Assembly (NCBI GenBank): GCA_009738435.1
Contig: CP046522.1
Location: forward strand, 1-64,000
Origin: Clostridium bovifaecis
GTDB taxonomy: Bacteria; Bacillota; Clostridia; Clostridiales; Clostridiaceae
Reading direction: 5' to 3'
Length of the DNA stretch: 64,000 nt
This document shows, one piece after another, positions 24,797-35,101 of this stretch (positions within the stretch are counted from its first letter, which is position 1; each line of letters opens with the position of its first letter). The notes under the pieces are model-generated. The model was not told where the DNA came from. It searched no databases and saw nothing but the letters and a program-made list of their open reading frames with translations. The position numbers and the translations under genes are program-made.

Positions 24797-24873
24797 GCGC
24801 GAGTAGCTCAGTTGGATAGAGTAGCTGGCTACGAACCAGTTGGTCGGGAGTTCGAATCTTCTCTCGCGCACCA
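24797..24873 (+). tRNA. tRNA-Arg (ACG)
   Basis: 77 nt with CCA. The acceptor GCGCGAG pairs with CTCGCGC. The anticodon loop CTACGAA gives ACG. A34 of this tRNA is the substrate of the TadA deaminase encoded at 40703, which makes inosine to read CGU, CGC and CGA. Confidence 0.97.
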
Positions 24874-24874
24874 A

Positions 24875-24917
24875 TAAAATCCTTATAATGTTAATCATTA
24901 TAAGGATTTTATTTTTT
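24875..24917 (+). terminator. tRNA-Arg(ACG) terminator
   Basis: AAAATCCTTATAATG pairs with CATTATAAGGATTTT across TTAAT, followed by ATTTTTT. Confidence 0.85.
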
Positions 24918-25114
24918 ATAAATAATTAATGTCATAATAAGCAGAATACTTTATAAAGATTTCTATTTTTTGATTCAAAATAATTACAAAAGTAGTATAA
25001 TTAACTTTTGTTGATTATAATATTATTTAGTAATAGTATTATACTTAATAAAGGGGCTGCTATATAGTAGCTTTACATAAATTATAAGATATATAAGAAG
25101 GAGTTGACATAATT

Positions 25115-25846
25115 ATGAAAATAACGGTAGTAGGCTATTGGGGAGCCTATCCAGAAAAAAATGAAGCAGCAACAGGGTATTTACTTCAAGGTGAAGGATA
25201 TAATATTTTAGTAGACTGTGGTTCAGGAGTGTTATCAAAGGTACAAAATTACATAGATTTAACAGAAATAGACGCAGTTATTTTATCTCATTATCATGGA
25301 GATCATTTTGGTGATATAAATTGTTTTCAATATCAAGTTGGATATACTAGAAGCATTGGAAAAAGAACAAATACTTTAGATATATATGGGCATAACTTAT
25401 CTTCAGAGTTTAATAAACTTACTTATGCTGGAGGAACAATAGGTAAAAAAATAGACGAGAATACTACATTAAAATTTGAAGAATTAAAAGTCAGCTTTAA
25501 ATGGAGTAACCATCCAGTTCCTTGCTTGGCTATGAGATTCGAGGAAAATGGAAAAGTGTTTGCATACAGTGGGGATACAGAGTGGAGCAATAATATAATA
25601 GAAATAGCTAAAAATGCAGATGTTTTCATTTGTGAATGTAATCTCTTTAATGACCAATTCGGAAAAGCAAAGGGCCATCTTACTGCTGGAGAGGTAGGTA
25701 AGATAGCCCAAAAGTCTAATGTTAAAAAGCTTGTTTTAACTCATTTTCCTCATTACGGAGATTTGAATCAACTAGTTAAAGAAGCACAAGAAGAGTTTGA
25801 AGGAGAAATAATTAAAGCAGATGGTGGATTAGTATTTGAGTTATAA
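25115..25846 (+). CDS. MBL-fold metallohydrolase (YhfI-like)
   Basis: 243-residue metallo-beta-lactamase fold protein, without a signal peptide, so cytoplasmic. The zinc ligands are visible: HYHGDH near residue 60-65, [10 protein letters not shown] near 130, SGDTEW with its Asp near 150, and the late histidine in LTHFPH. The RNase Z-like arrangement resembles Bacillus YhfI, whose substrate is not known. SD AAGGAG precedes ATG 25115. Its end overlaps the convergent psd end by six bases. Confidence 0.82.
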   Translation: MKITVVGYWGAYPEKNEAATGYLLQGEGYNILVDCGSGVLSKVQNYIDLTEIDAVILSHYHGDHFGDINCFQYQVGYTRSIGKRTNTLDIYGHNLSSEFNKLTYAGGTIGKKIDENTTLKFEELKVSFKWSNHPVPCLAMRFEENGKVFAYSGDTEWSNNIIEIAKNADVFICECNLFNDQFGKAKGHLTAGEVGKIAQKSNVKKLVLTHFPHYGDLNQLVKEAQEEFEGEIIKADGGLVFEL

Positions 25847-26728
25847 TTTTGTTCCTATTTTCTCACCCATTTGAACTTTACACTCAAATCCATTGATTGT
25901 TTGTTCTAAGATATCGCTATCTATTTTAACTTTGCTTGATTCAAAGAACAGTATTATTGTAGAGCCGCCAAACTTAAAGTATCCTTTTTCATCACCCTTT
26001 TTAACTTCTACATAAGGAGTATAGGTTTGTATTATAGACCCAACACAGGTAGCACCTACATCTATATATAACACATTACCAAAGTTATTAGAGTGAAATA
26101 AACTATATTCTCTTTTATTCTCACAGAATAACTTTGGTATTTTTTCTAAAGCTATGGGATTTACGGAATAATAATGTCCATGAATTTTATGAGTATCTTC
26201 ACATATACCCCAGTCTAAAAAGTGAAATCTGTGGTAATCAGTAGGAGCAAGCCTTAATACAATACATGTACCCCCAATATACTTTTCAGCTAAATCCTTA
26301 TTTTGAATTAAATCTTTAAGGCTGTAAGTAAGTCCTTTTACTTGTAATAAGTTGTTAATGTTTATATTTTCATAAGCCACCATTCTTCCATCACCAGGTG
26401 AAATTAATATATTAGTGTTATAGTCTATAGGCCTAACTTCATCCTTTAGATTTCTAGCAAAAAAGTCATTGAAGCATTTATAATCAGATTTATGTGACTT
26501 GAAATGATTTTCATCTATATTAAATTCTTCAATAAACTTATTTATTTTTATTTTGCTTAGCTTAGAATCACAAAAACCTCCATATAGCTTTGAAAATAAT
26601 CTTTTCTTAATCAAAAGTTCTAAAAATCTTAAGCCTACAGGAGAGGAATAGGTCCATTCTAGGTATTTGTCTCCTGCTACCTTTTCAACTTCATAATCTT
26701 TTGTTTTTCTATTAAAGTATTTAATCAT
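25841..26728 (-). CDS. psd: Phosphatidylserine decarboxylase proenzyme
   Basis: Converts phosphatidylserine to phosphatidylethanolamine on the membrane. 295 residues. The proenzyme cleaves itself at the GGST motif (residues 254-257, in [11 protein letters not shown]), where Ser256 becomes the pyruvoyl cofactor. The upstream conserved region [17 protein letters not shown] is present. It starts [19 protein letters not shown], as other clostridial members do. No pssA neighbour is in the window. It ends convergently with the MBL gene, with no visible terminator between them. Confidence 0.93.
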   Translation of the reverse strand: MIKYFNRKTKDYEVEKVAGDKYLEWTYSSPVGLRFLELLIKKRLFSKLYGGFCDSKLSKIKINKFIEEFNIDENHFKSHKSDYKCFNDFFARNLKDEVRPIDYNTNILISPGDGRMVAYENININNLLQVKGLTYSLKDLIQNKDLAEKYIGGTCIVLRLAPTDYHRFHFLDWGICEDTHKIHGHYYSVNPIALEKIPKLFCENKREYSLFHSNNFGNVLYIDVGATCVGSIIQTYTPYVEVKKGDEKGYFKFGGSTIILFFESSKVKIDSDILEQTINGFECKVQMGEKIGTKL

Positions 26729-26812
26729 AATTTACCCTCGCATAAGCTTATCTTTATTTTAATAAATACATTTTATATTAATATAGATTTAATTACAAAC
26801 TAATAAATATTT

Positions 26813-27538
26813 TTAAACAGATAATTTATGACGAAAAGGAATGAACATTAAATAAAATAGTAAATAAAATCCTAAAATGATGAATGGGACAAAGTAAATA
26901 GGCTCATCAGGTAAATAATCTAAAGGAGTAAAACATGGTTTATATCTTAGATAGCAGTAGTTACCATCTACGATGTAGTTAATTGGTATTATAAACATAA
27001 AGTATATGAGTGTCCAGATGGAAGTCCTTATTAGAGAATTTATGTTTGGAGAATATCCATAAATAAACATCATAAAAAATACTGAAATTAAAATTCCTCC
27101 ATGAGAAATAAAAAATTGAATAAAAATATAGTGGGGAAAAGGATATAAAGAGGTATCATGAAAAATTAAAGCAATAGATGCTCCTCCAAGTCCCCAAAAG
27201 TAAAGTATGTCAAAGATTTTACGACTATTATTAAACATCATAATAATAGAAAGTATTAAAGATATTCTGCAAAGATATAATGGTAGCGCTTCCTTTAAGG
27301 TTAGTTTCCCATTTGAAGCATACCAAAAATACAAGGAAATTTGATGTATAATTAAGGTTATACCAATTATTTTTGATAATAGTCTTTTATATTTTTCAAT
27401 CATTAAAGTTCTCCTATATGAATACATAGTTAAAATAATCAAAAGAATACATAATAAGCTGAAGATATGAGGAAGGGAAAAGTGTTTTATAGGCAAACTG
27501 GAGTTAACTGGTTTCCAAAGCAAATCAAAGTAATTCAA
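26813..27538 (-). CDS. YwaF/TIGR02206-family integral membrane protein
   Basis: 241 residues with about six to seven hydrophobic helices. Family landmarks are visible: the polar-containing helix LPLYLCRISLILS, FFISHGG in the middle, and GNYCYLRYKP near the end. TIGR02206 proteins have no established biochemical function. The gene stands alone between psd (same strand, 84 bp away) and divergent tetR. Confidence 0.78.
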   Translation of the reverse strand: MNYFDLLWKPVNSSLPIKHFSLPHIFSLLCILLIILTMYSYRRTLMIEKYKRLLSKIIGITLIIHQISLYFWYASNGKLTLKEALPLYLCRISLILSIIMMFNNSRKIFDILYFWGLGGASIALIFHDTSLYPFPHYIFIQFFISHGGILISVFFMMFIYGYSPNINSLIRTSIWTLIYFMFIIPINYIVDGNYCYLRYKPCFTPLDYLPDEPIYFVPFIILGFYLLFYLMFIPFRHKLSV

Positions 27539-27674
27539 GGATAATCACCCCTTAAAATAGATAAGTTAATTTATAAATTTAAGAATAATGTGAAAAATAA
27601 GCAAATTTGAACTCTTAGTGTAAAAATATGTTGTTACATATCATAATAATAAGTATAATGAAATAAGAAAAAAT

Positions 27675-27692
27675 TATACTGAATAGTTATAA
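27675..27692 (+). promoter_or_regulatory. Half-operator upstream of tetR
   Basis: TATACTGA at 27675-27682 repeats the exact 8-bp half site found in the palindrome at 28393-28412 in front of yhgE. The facing half (AGTTATA) is degenerate. This suggests weaker autoregulation by the TetR protein. Confidence 0.5.
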
Positions 27693-27718
27693 TAAATATA
27701 AATTTTGGAGTGGTATAA

Positions 27719-28285
27719 ATGAATAAGACAAAGGTTGCTATATTTGAGGCTGCCATAAAAGAGTTTTCAAGCAATGGTTATAATGGAGCTACTGTAGATG
27801 ATATAGCTTTAAAGGCAGGGGTAGCTAAGGGTACCTTATATTATCATTTTAAAAGTAAGGAAGATATCTTTAAGTATATAATAAAAGAAGGAATGAAGAA
27901 GATAAAACAAGATGTACAAGATGAAGTTGAAAAGGTAGAGGAGCCTATATCTAAATTAAAGACTCTTTGTAGAGTTCAACTTAAATTAGTTTATGAAAAT
28001 AGAGATTTTTTTAAAGTAATTATGAGTCAAATATGGGGCAAGGAGTTAAGACAATTAGAACTTAGAGAGACTGTACAGAAATATGTTTTATTAATAGAAC
28101 AATATATTGAAGAGGCTATTAGAAAAGGCGTAGTTAGAGATGGAAACTCTTCTTTTATGGCATATGCATTTTTCGGAGCGCTAACATCTACTGCGGTTTA
28201 TGAACTTATAAACAATGACAATATTAATGTTGATGATGTTATAGACAACTTAACTGACTATTTGTTATACGGGATGTCAAAATAA
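27719..28285 (+). CDS. TetR-family transcriptional regulator
   Basis: 188 residues. The N-terminal HTH is classical (AIKEFSSNGYNGATVDDIALKAGVAKGTLYYHFKSKEDIF, about 10-48); the all-helical remainder is the ligand and dimerisation domain. It lies directly upstream of yhgE, whose promoter carries a matching palindrome, so it very likely represses yhgE. SD GGAGTGG precedes ATG 27719. Its ligand is unknown. Confidence 0.9.
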   Translation: MNKTKVAIFEAAIKEFSSNGYNGATVDDIALKAGVAKGTLYYHFKSKEDIFKYIIKEGMKKIKQDVQDEVEKVEEPISKLKTLCRVQLKLVYENRDFFKVIMSQIWGKELRQLELRETVQKYVLLIEQYIEEAIRKGVVRDGNSSFMAYAFFGALTSTAVYELINNDNINVDDVIDNLTDYLLYGMSK

Positions 28286-28300
28286 ATATGTATTTTTTAG

Positions 28301-28340
28301 AGCGTAAAGTTTAGAATTTAACTTTACGCTATTTTTATTA
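28301..28340 (+). terminator. tetR terminator
   Basis: AGCGTAAAGTT pairs with AACTTTACGCT, followed by ATTTTTATT. It separates tetR from the yhgE promoter. Confidence 0.85.
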
Positions 28341-28363
28341 AAAAATAATTCATAAATAAGTTA

Positions 28364-28412
28364 TTGACATACATAATAAAAAGAGTTATAAATATACTGA
28401 CTGGTCAGTATA
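28364..28412 (+). promoter_or_regulatory. yhgE promoter with TetR-type operator
   Basis: TTGACA at 28364-28369 and TATAAA at 28387-28392 (17 bp). The operator begins right at the end of the -10 box: TATACTGA (28393-28400), CTGG, TCAGTATA (28405-28412), with perfect 8-bp arms. It covers the transcription start, so a bound TetR dimer would block initiation. Confidence 0.82.
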
Positions 28413-28463
28413 AAAACATGAGAAATCTTCAGTAAACGAAACAAAATAAGTGGGGGTGAAAAA

Positions 28464-31213
28464 ATGAAACTTTTCAAAATAGCTGGAAGAGATATAGCTA
28501 GTATTTTTAAAAATAGATTTATTAGAATGTCAGTAACAGCAATAATAATCGTACCGCTTTTATATAGCCTTCTCTATCTAGCAGCTTTCTGGGATCCATA
28601 TAGCAGATTGGATAAAATGCCTGTTGCTATTGTAAACCTGGATAAGGGAGGCACAAAGAATGGAGAAAATGTCAGCTATGGAAAAGAGATCGAAGATGGA
28701 TTAAAGGATAATAAAGATCTAGGATTTAAATTTGGAGCAGGCCTAGAAGAAGCAAAAGAGGGATTACAAGGTGATAAGTATTACGCAATTTTCGTTATAC
28801 CTGAAGACTTCTCAAGCAAGATACTGGCAGTAGAGGATGGGAAGATAGCAAAGCCATCTATAGACTACATTGCTAATGAAAAGAAAAATTTTTTAGCAGC
28901 ACAGATAAATAAAAATGTAGCATCTCAGATAAAGGCTAAGGTTATAGAAAGCATATCTGATGAGTTTACCAAAATAACCTTTGATAATCTTTATGAAGTT
29001 AAGGATGGAATGAAAGAAGCAGCAGATGGAAGTAATAAGATTTCAGATGGTCTAGGTATCTTAAAAGATAAAGTTCCTCAAATGCAGAACGGAGTTAATA
29101 AGCTGTATGATGGTTCTAATGCTTTAAGTAATGGGCTTGGAGAACTACAAGGTAAGTTACCTCTTATGACAAGAGGAATAGGGCTACTTAATTCTAAAGT
29201 TAATGCTGCTACAGGAGAACTTAATAAACATCCTGAACTACAGGGATTGACAGATGAAAAAACAATAAATAGCTTAAAGTCAGTAATGATAGATGCAAAG
29301 ATTTTACAAAGTTTAGATACTTCTGCTTTAGAAATGCTACCATCTATTGCTACACCAAAGAATATAGTATTAATGAATAGGACATTTAATGATTTTAAAG
29401 CAATAGATATAAATAAAGCAAAGAGCTTGATAAGCTCATCTGGAGCAGATAATTTAATGGCTCCAGAAAATATTAATAACTTATCAAAATTAATGAAGGA
29501 TACTGAAGCTTTAAGTAAACTTGATGTAAACAAAGTACAGCCTTTAATAAGATTGGTGCAGCAATCTGGAAAATTCAAGGTTATAATGGATGAAGCAAAT
29601 AATTTATCTAAGGTTGATGTAAGTGGCATGAATTCATTTTTACAAGCTCAAAAGGTTTCATCAAAAGAGTTTATAACAAATTCACAAGCTTTAAATATTC
29701 ATAAGAATGAGTTAGAGGCAGCAATAAAAACAAATCCCAATCTAACAACTGCTCAAATAACTCAGCTTTTAGCGGTTATTGAAGGGTACGGTACATTGAC
29801 AACAGAAACATCTAAACAAATGAAAAACTCAGCTGCTGTTATGAATGAAATGTCAGAAAATCTTTATGAACTTTCTAAGATGCAAAAGGACTTAAGAGAT
29901 AATTCACAAGTGATAGAGGAAATTAAAGTTGCTTTAAGTGATGAAAATGTAGCTTACTTAAATTCTGTATTACCAGAGCTTTTAGAGGTTAAAAAGGATC
30001 TAGATAGCAATGCAAAAAATATAGCTGCAGTTAAAGGAGTATTACAAGCAGTTGGTGCAGCAGATCTAAAAGATACATTAACAAAGGTTGAGGCGTTAGA
30101 GAGTGATTTAGAACAAATTACACCAATAATAGAATCACTAGAAAAAGATATTACTACTCAGCAATTAGCTTCAATGCAAGCATCACCAGCTTTAGTAAAT
30201 CAGCTTTTAAAAATGAAGCAAGATTTGAACAACAATGCAAAAGTTTTAGAAGTAGCTGAAAATGCTTTAAATGATAAAATATAGCTATGGCTAAAGGGTT
30301 GATAGCTTCTATACCAGAGTTAAAGAATGGGGTTAATCAGCTATATGATGGTTCAAATCAATTAGCTAGTGGAGTAAATAAACTGGGTAATGGTTCAATA
30401 CAACTAACAGAAGGATTAAAGGAATTAAACAGCAAAGTTCCTGAACTAAGTGATGGGGTAAATAAGCTTTATGACGGCTCAAAAGAACTTAGTACTAAGC
30501 TGGGAGAAGGTTCAGATAAGCTTAATTCTAAATTAAAGGTTAAGAGTGAGGATATGGGTGAGTTTGTATCAGAACCTATAACTCTTAATGAGGCTCCAGT
30601 TAACAAAGTACCTAATTATGGTACAGGATTTACTCCTTACTTTATACCATTGTCTTTATGGGTAGGAGCGCTAATGATGTTCTTCATAATAACGGATAAG
30701 GTTGATGATGAATTAGGAGCAAGTCCAGCATCAATAGTAGTTGGAAAATTTTTATCCTATGGATTTATAGGGGTTATGCAGGCGGTATTAGCAAGTTCAG
30801 CAGTATTGGTTTTAGGATTAAAGACAGCAAATATGCCACTATTTTTCTTATTTAATATATTTTTATCCTTTGTATTCATTGCTATAATACAAAGCTTGAT
30901 ATTCCTACTTGAGGATGCTGGAAGATTACTTTCCATAGTACTTTTAATATTACAGTTAACTTCGTCAGGTGGAACATTCCCACTAGAAGTTGTACCTAAA
31001 TTCTTTAAAGTTTTAAATCCACTAATGCCATTCACTTATGCAACTGGAGGGCTTAGAGAAATAATTTCTGGGGTAGATTATTCTGTTTTAGGACATGATA
31101 CTATTATTCTTGCGGGAACTATGATAGTATTCTTAACAATATCTGTATTAATGAAAGGTCATGCAGATAAAGTACAAGAAAAAATAAGATTAAGAAAAGA
31201 ATTGACAGCTTAA
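28464..31213 (+). CDS. yhgE: YhgE/Pip family membrane protein, frameshifted in this sequence
   Basis: Large membrane protein of the YhgE/Pip family (ABC-2-like fold), related to phage infection protein and type VII-associated exporters. A first part (28464-30284) has one N-terminal membrane helix and a long helical extracellular region with repeated NGVNKLYDGSNALSNGLGEL-type units. A second part (30287-31213) continues the repeats and ends in about five membrane helices. Adding one A to the A4 run near 30276 joins them into 916 residues (DKNIAMAKGL), so I treat this as one gene. The SD GTGGGGGTG precedes ATG 28464. It is controlled by the adjacent TetR. Confidence 0.85.
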
Positions 31214-31220
31214 TAATTTA

Positions 31221-31263
31221 AAAACATAGACTCTATCTGAAAAGATAGAGTCTATGTTTTTCC
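31221..31263. terminator. Bidirectional terminator between yhgE and the ABC1 kinase
   Basis: AAAACATAGACTCTATC pairs perfectly with GATAGAGTCTATGTTTT across a six-base loop, with A and T runs on both sides. It serves both convergent genes and overlaps the end of the leftward one. Confidence 0.88.
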
Positions 31264-32853
31264 TGAACGAATTATGGAGATTAAAAGCCAAAAACCTATA
31301 AAAGCAGCAATTCCAAAGCCCATTATACCTATGATAGATATGTCAGCATATTTAGGACCTATATTTGTATTTAATATTAAAGAAGAACCTATTATCATAG
31401 AGGATATGACAAGTCCTAATACTAATCTATTGATCATTCTGTTTAGTTCATTTATATTTTTGTTTAAATCTCTATGCTCTAGTTGAATCTTTGCTCTTCC
31501 CTGCATTATGCTATCACTAAGCTCAATTATTTTAGTAGGGAGCCTAGTATAGTCCTTACTAAAGCTAAGGAGTCTTACTAAGGTCTCAGTTAAATCAAAT
31601 TCTTTAAATAGAGAGAATTTGTTATTTGATTTAACATAGGATATTACTACATCTAATATTTGAATATCAGGGGATAGCTTTGCCACTACGCCTTCTATTA
31701 TAATTAAGCTTCTTATTAGCATGGTGAAGTCCTTTGAAAATCTAATATTATTTCTCTTTGCAGTATGCAAAACATCTTCAAGAAGTACTGAAATTTTTAT
31801 ATTTGAAAGAGAAGTAGATAGGTAATTTGCTAATAAATAATCTATGTCTTCAAAAAGTTTATTTCTATCTACATATCCCTTTTTTATTCCTATGGACATT
31901 AAAACTGAAACTAGTCTGTTTATATCTCTAGATGCTACAGCAAACATCATTTCACTTAACGAAGCTTTTAAAGAATCTGAAAGACTCCCCATTATTCCAA
32001 AGTCTATAAAATGAATTTTACCTTTAGTTATGAGTATATTTCCAGGATGAGGGTCTCCGTGAAAAAAACCATCCTCAAATACTTGTTTGCAATAAGATAA
32101 AGCAAGCTTTTTCCCAATATCATGTAAGTCATAACCGTTTTCTTTAAGAAGTTTAATATTGTTTACTTTAATTCCATCTATTTTTTCCATAGTTATAATC
32201 CGTTTTGTTGTTAGTTTGTGAACAACATAAGGTGCGTCAACAAATGATATAGATTTATGTAGAGTGTTAAATAAGTCTATATTTTTAGCTTCATTCTCAA
32301 AGTCTAGTTCTTGCTCCGTAGCTAATCTCAACTCTTCTAAGGCTTCTTCGGGATTAATTAATGCATCCGCAAAGCTAGACTTAGCTAATTTAGAGATTTT
32401 ATAAAGTATAGATATATCAAGAGCCATCTTTGTAGCAATCTCTGGTCTTTGAATTTTAACTATAACTTCTTTTCCATCTTTAAGTGTAGCTTCATGGACT
32501 TGAGCCATGGAAGCAGAAGCAAGTGGAAGTGTATTAAAGGATTCAAATACTTCATAAATAGATTTGTTGAATTCTTCAAAAAATATATCCTCTATGTTCT
32601 TAAAAGGCTCTGGAGCTACATTATCTTGGAGTTTTGAAAGCTCTTCTATATAGTCATGGGGAAGTATATCTGGTCGTGTACTAAGTATCTGACCTATTTT
32701 TACAAAGGTAGGGCCTAATTCTTCAAAGGCCTTTCTTAGATTAGCAGGAGCAGACTTATCATTTTTTATTTTACTGTCTAAAATATACCCAAAGCCATAA
32801 AAAGCAAGAGTCCTTACTATTTCTCTAAATCTTTGTGCAGAATTTTTAGCCAT
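31252..32853 (-). CDS. ABC1/UbiB-family atypical kinase (AarF)
   Basis: 533 residues. The family N-terminal KxGQ motif is visible (FVKIGQILSTRPDILP, about residue 50), then the alanine-rich loop replacing a glycine-rich P-loop (ASASMAQVHEA), the catalytic GDPHPGNIL and the metal-binding IDFG. Two C-terminal membrane helices anchor it. In other bacteria UbiB supports ubiquinone synthesis; clostridia make no ubiquinone, so the role here must be different (possibly lipid handling). Downstream of the phasin-like gene on the same strand. Confidence 0.85.
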   Translation of the reverse strand: MAKNSAQRFREIVRTLAFYGFGYILDSKIKNDKSAPANLRKAFEELGPTFVKIGQILSTRPDILPHDYIEELSKLQDNVAPEPFKNIEDIFFEEFNKSIYEVFESFNTLPLASASMAQVHEATLKDGKEVIVKIQRPEIATKMALDISILYKISKLAKSSFADALINPEEALEELRLATEQELDFENEAKNIDLFNTLHKSISFVDAPYVVHKLTTKRIITMEKIDGIKVNNIKLLKENGYDLHDIGKKLALSYCKQVFEDGFFHGDPHPGNILITKGKIHFIDFGIMGSLSDSLKASLSEMMFAVASRDINRLVSVLMSIGIKKGYVDRNKLFEDIDYLLANYLSTSLSNIKISVLLEDVLHTAKRNNIRFSKDFTMLIRSLIIIEGVVAKLSPDIQILDVVISYVKSNNKFSLFKEFDLTETLVRLLSFSKDYTRLPTKIIELSDSIMQGRAKIQLEHRDLNKNINELNRMINRLVLGLVISSMIIGSSLILNTNIGPKYADISIIGIMGFGIAAFIGFWLLISIIRSGKT

Positions 32854-32879
32854 ACTTTATCCCTCTTAGCATTAAAACA

Positions 32880-32907
32880 AAAACCCTAACATGATTAGGG
32901 TTTTTAT
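32880..32907. terminator. Terminator between the phasin-like and ABC1 kinase genes
   Basis: AAAAACCCTAA and TTAGGGTTTTT form a stem with a short ATGA-type loop and runs on both sides. It lies between two leftward genes and suggests that the upstream transcript partly ends here. Confidence 0.8.
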
Positions 32908-32916
32908 CTAGTATTT

Positions 32917-33216
32917 TCATTTATTTTCTAATTTATCAAGCCTTCTTTTTATGTCTTCAATCTCTTCCCTAGTTGCAAGATTCATTTCACACAAAAGTCC
33001 TCTCATATCTTTTTTAGTCAAAGGCTTTGTATCATCAAAACTATCTTTATTTTTATCTTTAAGATTTCTTTTTAACTCTTGAGACAACTCTTTTCCTTCA
33101 TCAATAGTAAGTTTGCCTTTTATCACTAGTTCATCAATTAGTTTAGCTGCTTTTTCATAAGTGTATGCAGCAGAGCCTATGCCAGCTAATAAAATATTTC
33201 GTATTTCATTAATCAT
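32917..33216 (-). CDS. Phasin-like small helical protein
   Basis: 99 residues, strongly helical and charged, with no membrane segment. The N-terminus (LLAGIGSAAYTYEKAAKLIDELVIKGKLTIDEGKEL) matches the phasin/PhaF-like family often annotated as polyhydroxyalkanoate-associated, and the C-terminus (LATREEIEDIKRRLDKLENK) is a short coiled coil. In many Firmicutes this gene precedes an ABC1 kinase gene, as here. A granule role is not supported by anything else in the window. Confidence 0.72.
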   Translation of the reverse strand: MINEIRNILLAGIGSAAYTYEKAAKLIDELVIKGKLTIDEGKELSQELKRNLKDKNKDSFDDTKPLTKKDMRGLLCEMNLATREEIEDIKRRLDKLENK

Positions 33217-33379
33217 TATATTTGCCCTCCTTTTAACTAAATATACTGAAATATTATGATGTTTATGAATACAATATGCTTAACTTTTATATATTGCTTA
33301 CAATAAAATCCAAGTATTTTATTAATATAGTTGACATTAAATAAAAACTGCACTAAAATAATATAGTAAAAGTTAATAG

Positions 33380-33456
33380 GCACTCGTAGCTCAGATGGAT
33401 AGAGCGTCCCCCTCCTAAGGGGAAGGCCGGGGGTTCGACTCCCTTCGGGTGCACCA
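33380..33456 (+). tRNA. tRNA-Arg (CCU)
   Basis: 77 nt with CCA. The acceptor GCACTCG pairs with CGGGTGC (one G-T pair). The anticodon loop CTCCTAA gives CCU for AGG. It stands alone with its own terminator. Confidence 0.97.
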
Positions 33457-33472
33457 TACTTAGAATACATTA

Positions 33473-33513
33473 AATAACCATCTAGAAATTTTTCTAGATG
33501 GTTATTTTTTTAT
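33473..33513 (+). terminator. tRNA-Arg(CCU) terminator
   Basis: AATAACCATCTAGAAA pairs with TTTCTAGATGGTTATT and is followed by TTTTT. Confidence 0.88.
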
Positions 33514-33592
33514 GCTCTAATACTGTTAGTATTAAAAATAATGACTACAAATAATATTCTATATCCATTTAAAAAAGGAGACATTATATTTT

Positions 33593-35101
33593 ATGAAAGA
33601 AAAAATAATAGGTCCTGATTATAATAACTTAAAAAGTGATTATGTATCTAAAAAGTTATCAGATAACGAAGATATGCTTAGAAGTATATTTGCTAAAAGT
33701 GGTGACGTGCAATTTAAAAAGCTAAACTACGAAAAAATATTAGTTGTATATATAGAAAATATTATAAACAAAGAAACAATTGAAAACCATATATTGACAC
33801 CGCTTATGTCAAATATACAAAGTATAAGTGAAAGTATAAATACAAGCATTACAGAGTTAAAAAACAGTACATTTAAAGTACTCAATGTAGAGATAGCAAA
33901 TACATTTGATATATTAGTTCTAAATTTATTATCGGGAAGTACATTAGTATTCTTGGATGAAAGTGACGCTGCTTTAGTTATAAAAAGCCCAGATATAAAG
34001 GAGAGAGCACTAACTTCAGCTGAGTCAGAACAATCTATAAGAGGATTGAGAGTTACTTTTGGCGAAAGACTTAAAACTAATATTTCGCTTATAAGAAGTT
34101 ACATAAAAGATCCTAACCTATGCATAGAAATACTTAAAGTTGGCAGGAGGAGTCAAAAGGAAGTAGCTATTATTTATATAAGTGGTATTATTAATGAGGA
34201 ACTACCTAGCAGCATAATACAAAGGATACAGCAAATAGACATTGATGGAATTATAGGTGCTGCACAATTAGAAGAGCTTATAGGAAAAAATAAATGGACA
34301 GTTATGCCTCAAATGATGATAACTGAAAGACTAGACAGAACTGTAGGCAATCTTTTTGAAGGCAGAGCCGCATTAGTTATAGATGGGACATCTTTTGTAA
34401 TGATTGTTCCGACAACATTCAATATGCTTATTACATCTGCAGATGATTATTTTCAACGTCCCCTTGTAAGTACTATGCTTCGTATTATAAGGTACCTAAG
34501 CTTTATTGTATGTACATCATTTGAAGGAGCTTATTTAGCTTTGACTTCATATCAGCCGGGCATGTTCCCCACTCCTCTTGCACTATCAATAACAGGTTCA
34601 AGAGTAGGGCTTCCATTCCCAATAATAGTAGAGGTATTTCTTATGGAGATTACATTGTATGTTTTACAGGAGGCAGCGATAAGACTTCCAAAGCCCTTAG
34701 GTACAACAGTAAGTATCGTTGGAGGTCTTGTAATTGGGCAGTCTGTTGTTCAAGCTGGAATAGTAAGTCCTATTATAATAGTTGTTGTTGCAGGCTCTGC
34801 TATAACTTCTTTTACCCTTCCTAACTATACATTTTCTCTTGGCTGCATCATGCTTAGATTGTTTTTAGTTAGTATGTCAGCTGTACTTGGATTATATGGT
34901 TTAGTTATTGGTTGGATATTTATATTAATTCACCTTTCATCCTTAGAAGAGTTTGGAGTAAGGTATTTAAGTGATTATTCACCATATAGTTTTTCAAAAG
35001 TTAAAGACACTTTAATTAGGGTAAATGAAAGTATTATGAATAAGAGACCTAAAAATCTAAATTTAGATGATGATATAAAAATAATACTAATGTTAAGGTA
35101 G
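33593..35101 (+). CDS. gerKA: Spore germination receptor subunit A (GerKA type)
   Basis: A-subunit of a germinant receptor in the spore inner membrane. 502 residues: a large soluble N-terminal domain (about 1-260), the GerA signature around NIALIRSYIKDPNL-like LIRSYIKDPNLCIEIL, and about five C-terminal membrane helices (YLSFIVCTSFEGAYLALTSYQPGMFPTPL...). SD AAAAGGAGA precedes ATG 33593. It is the first of three overlapping genes; the B-subunit ATG follows the stop with no gap. Confidence 0.93.
   Translation: MKEKIIGPDYNNLKSDYVSKKLSDNEDMLRSIFAKSGDVQFKKLNYEKILVVYIENIINKETIENHILTPLMSNIQSISESINTSITELKNSTFKVLNVEIANTFDILVLNLLSGSTLVFLDESDAALVIKSPDIKERALTSAESEQSIRGLRVTFGERLKTNISLIRSYIKDPNLCIEILKVGRRSQKEVAIIYISGIINEELPSSIIQRIQQIDIDGIIGAAQLEELIGKNKWTVMPQMMITERLDRTVGNLFEGRAALVIDGTSFVMIVPTTFNMLITSADDYFQRPLVSTMLRIIRYLSFIVCTSFEGAYLALTSYQPGMFPTPLALSITGSRVGLPFPIIVEVFLMEITLYVLQEAAIRLPKPLGTTVSIVGGLVIGQSVVQAGIVSPIIIVVVAGSAITSFTLPNYTFSLGCIMLRLFLVSMSAVLGLYGLVIGWIFILIHLSSLEEFGVRYLSDYSPYSFSKVKDTLIRVNESIMNKRPKNLNLDDDIKIILMLR

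Noticed and set aside
30270..30290. yhgE as two separate genes
   Set aside because: The second part has no RBS, begins inside the repeat domain, and one added A restores a full-length family member.
33237..33470. Minus-strand frame of 77 codons
   Set aside because: Antisense to tRNA-Arg(CCU), with no RBS and low-complexity remainder.
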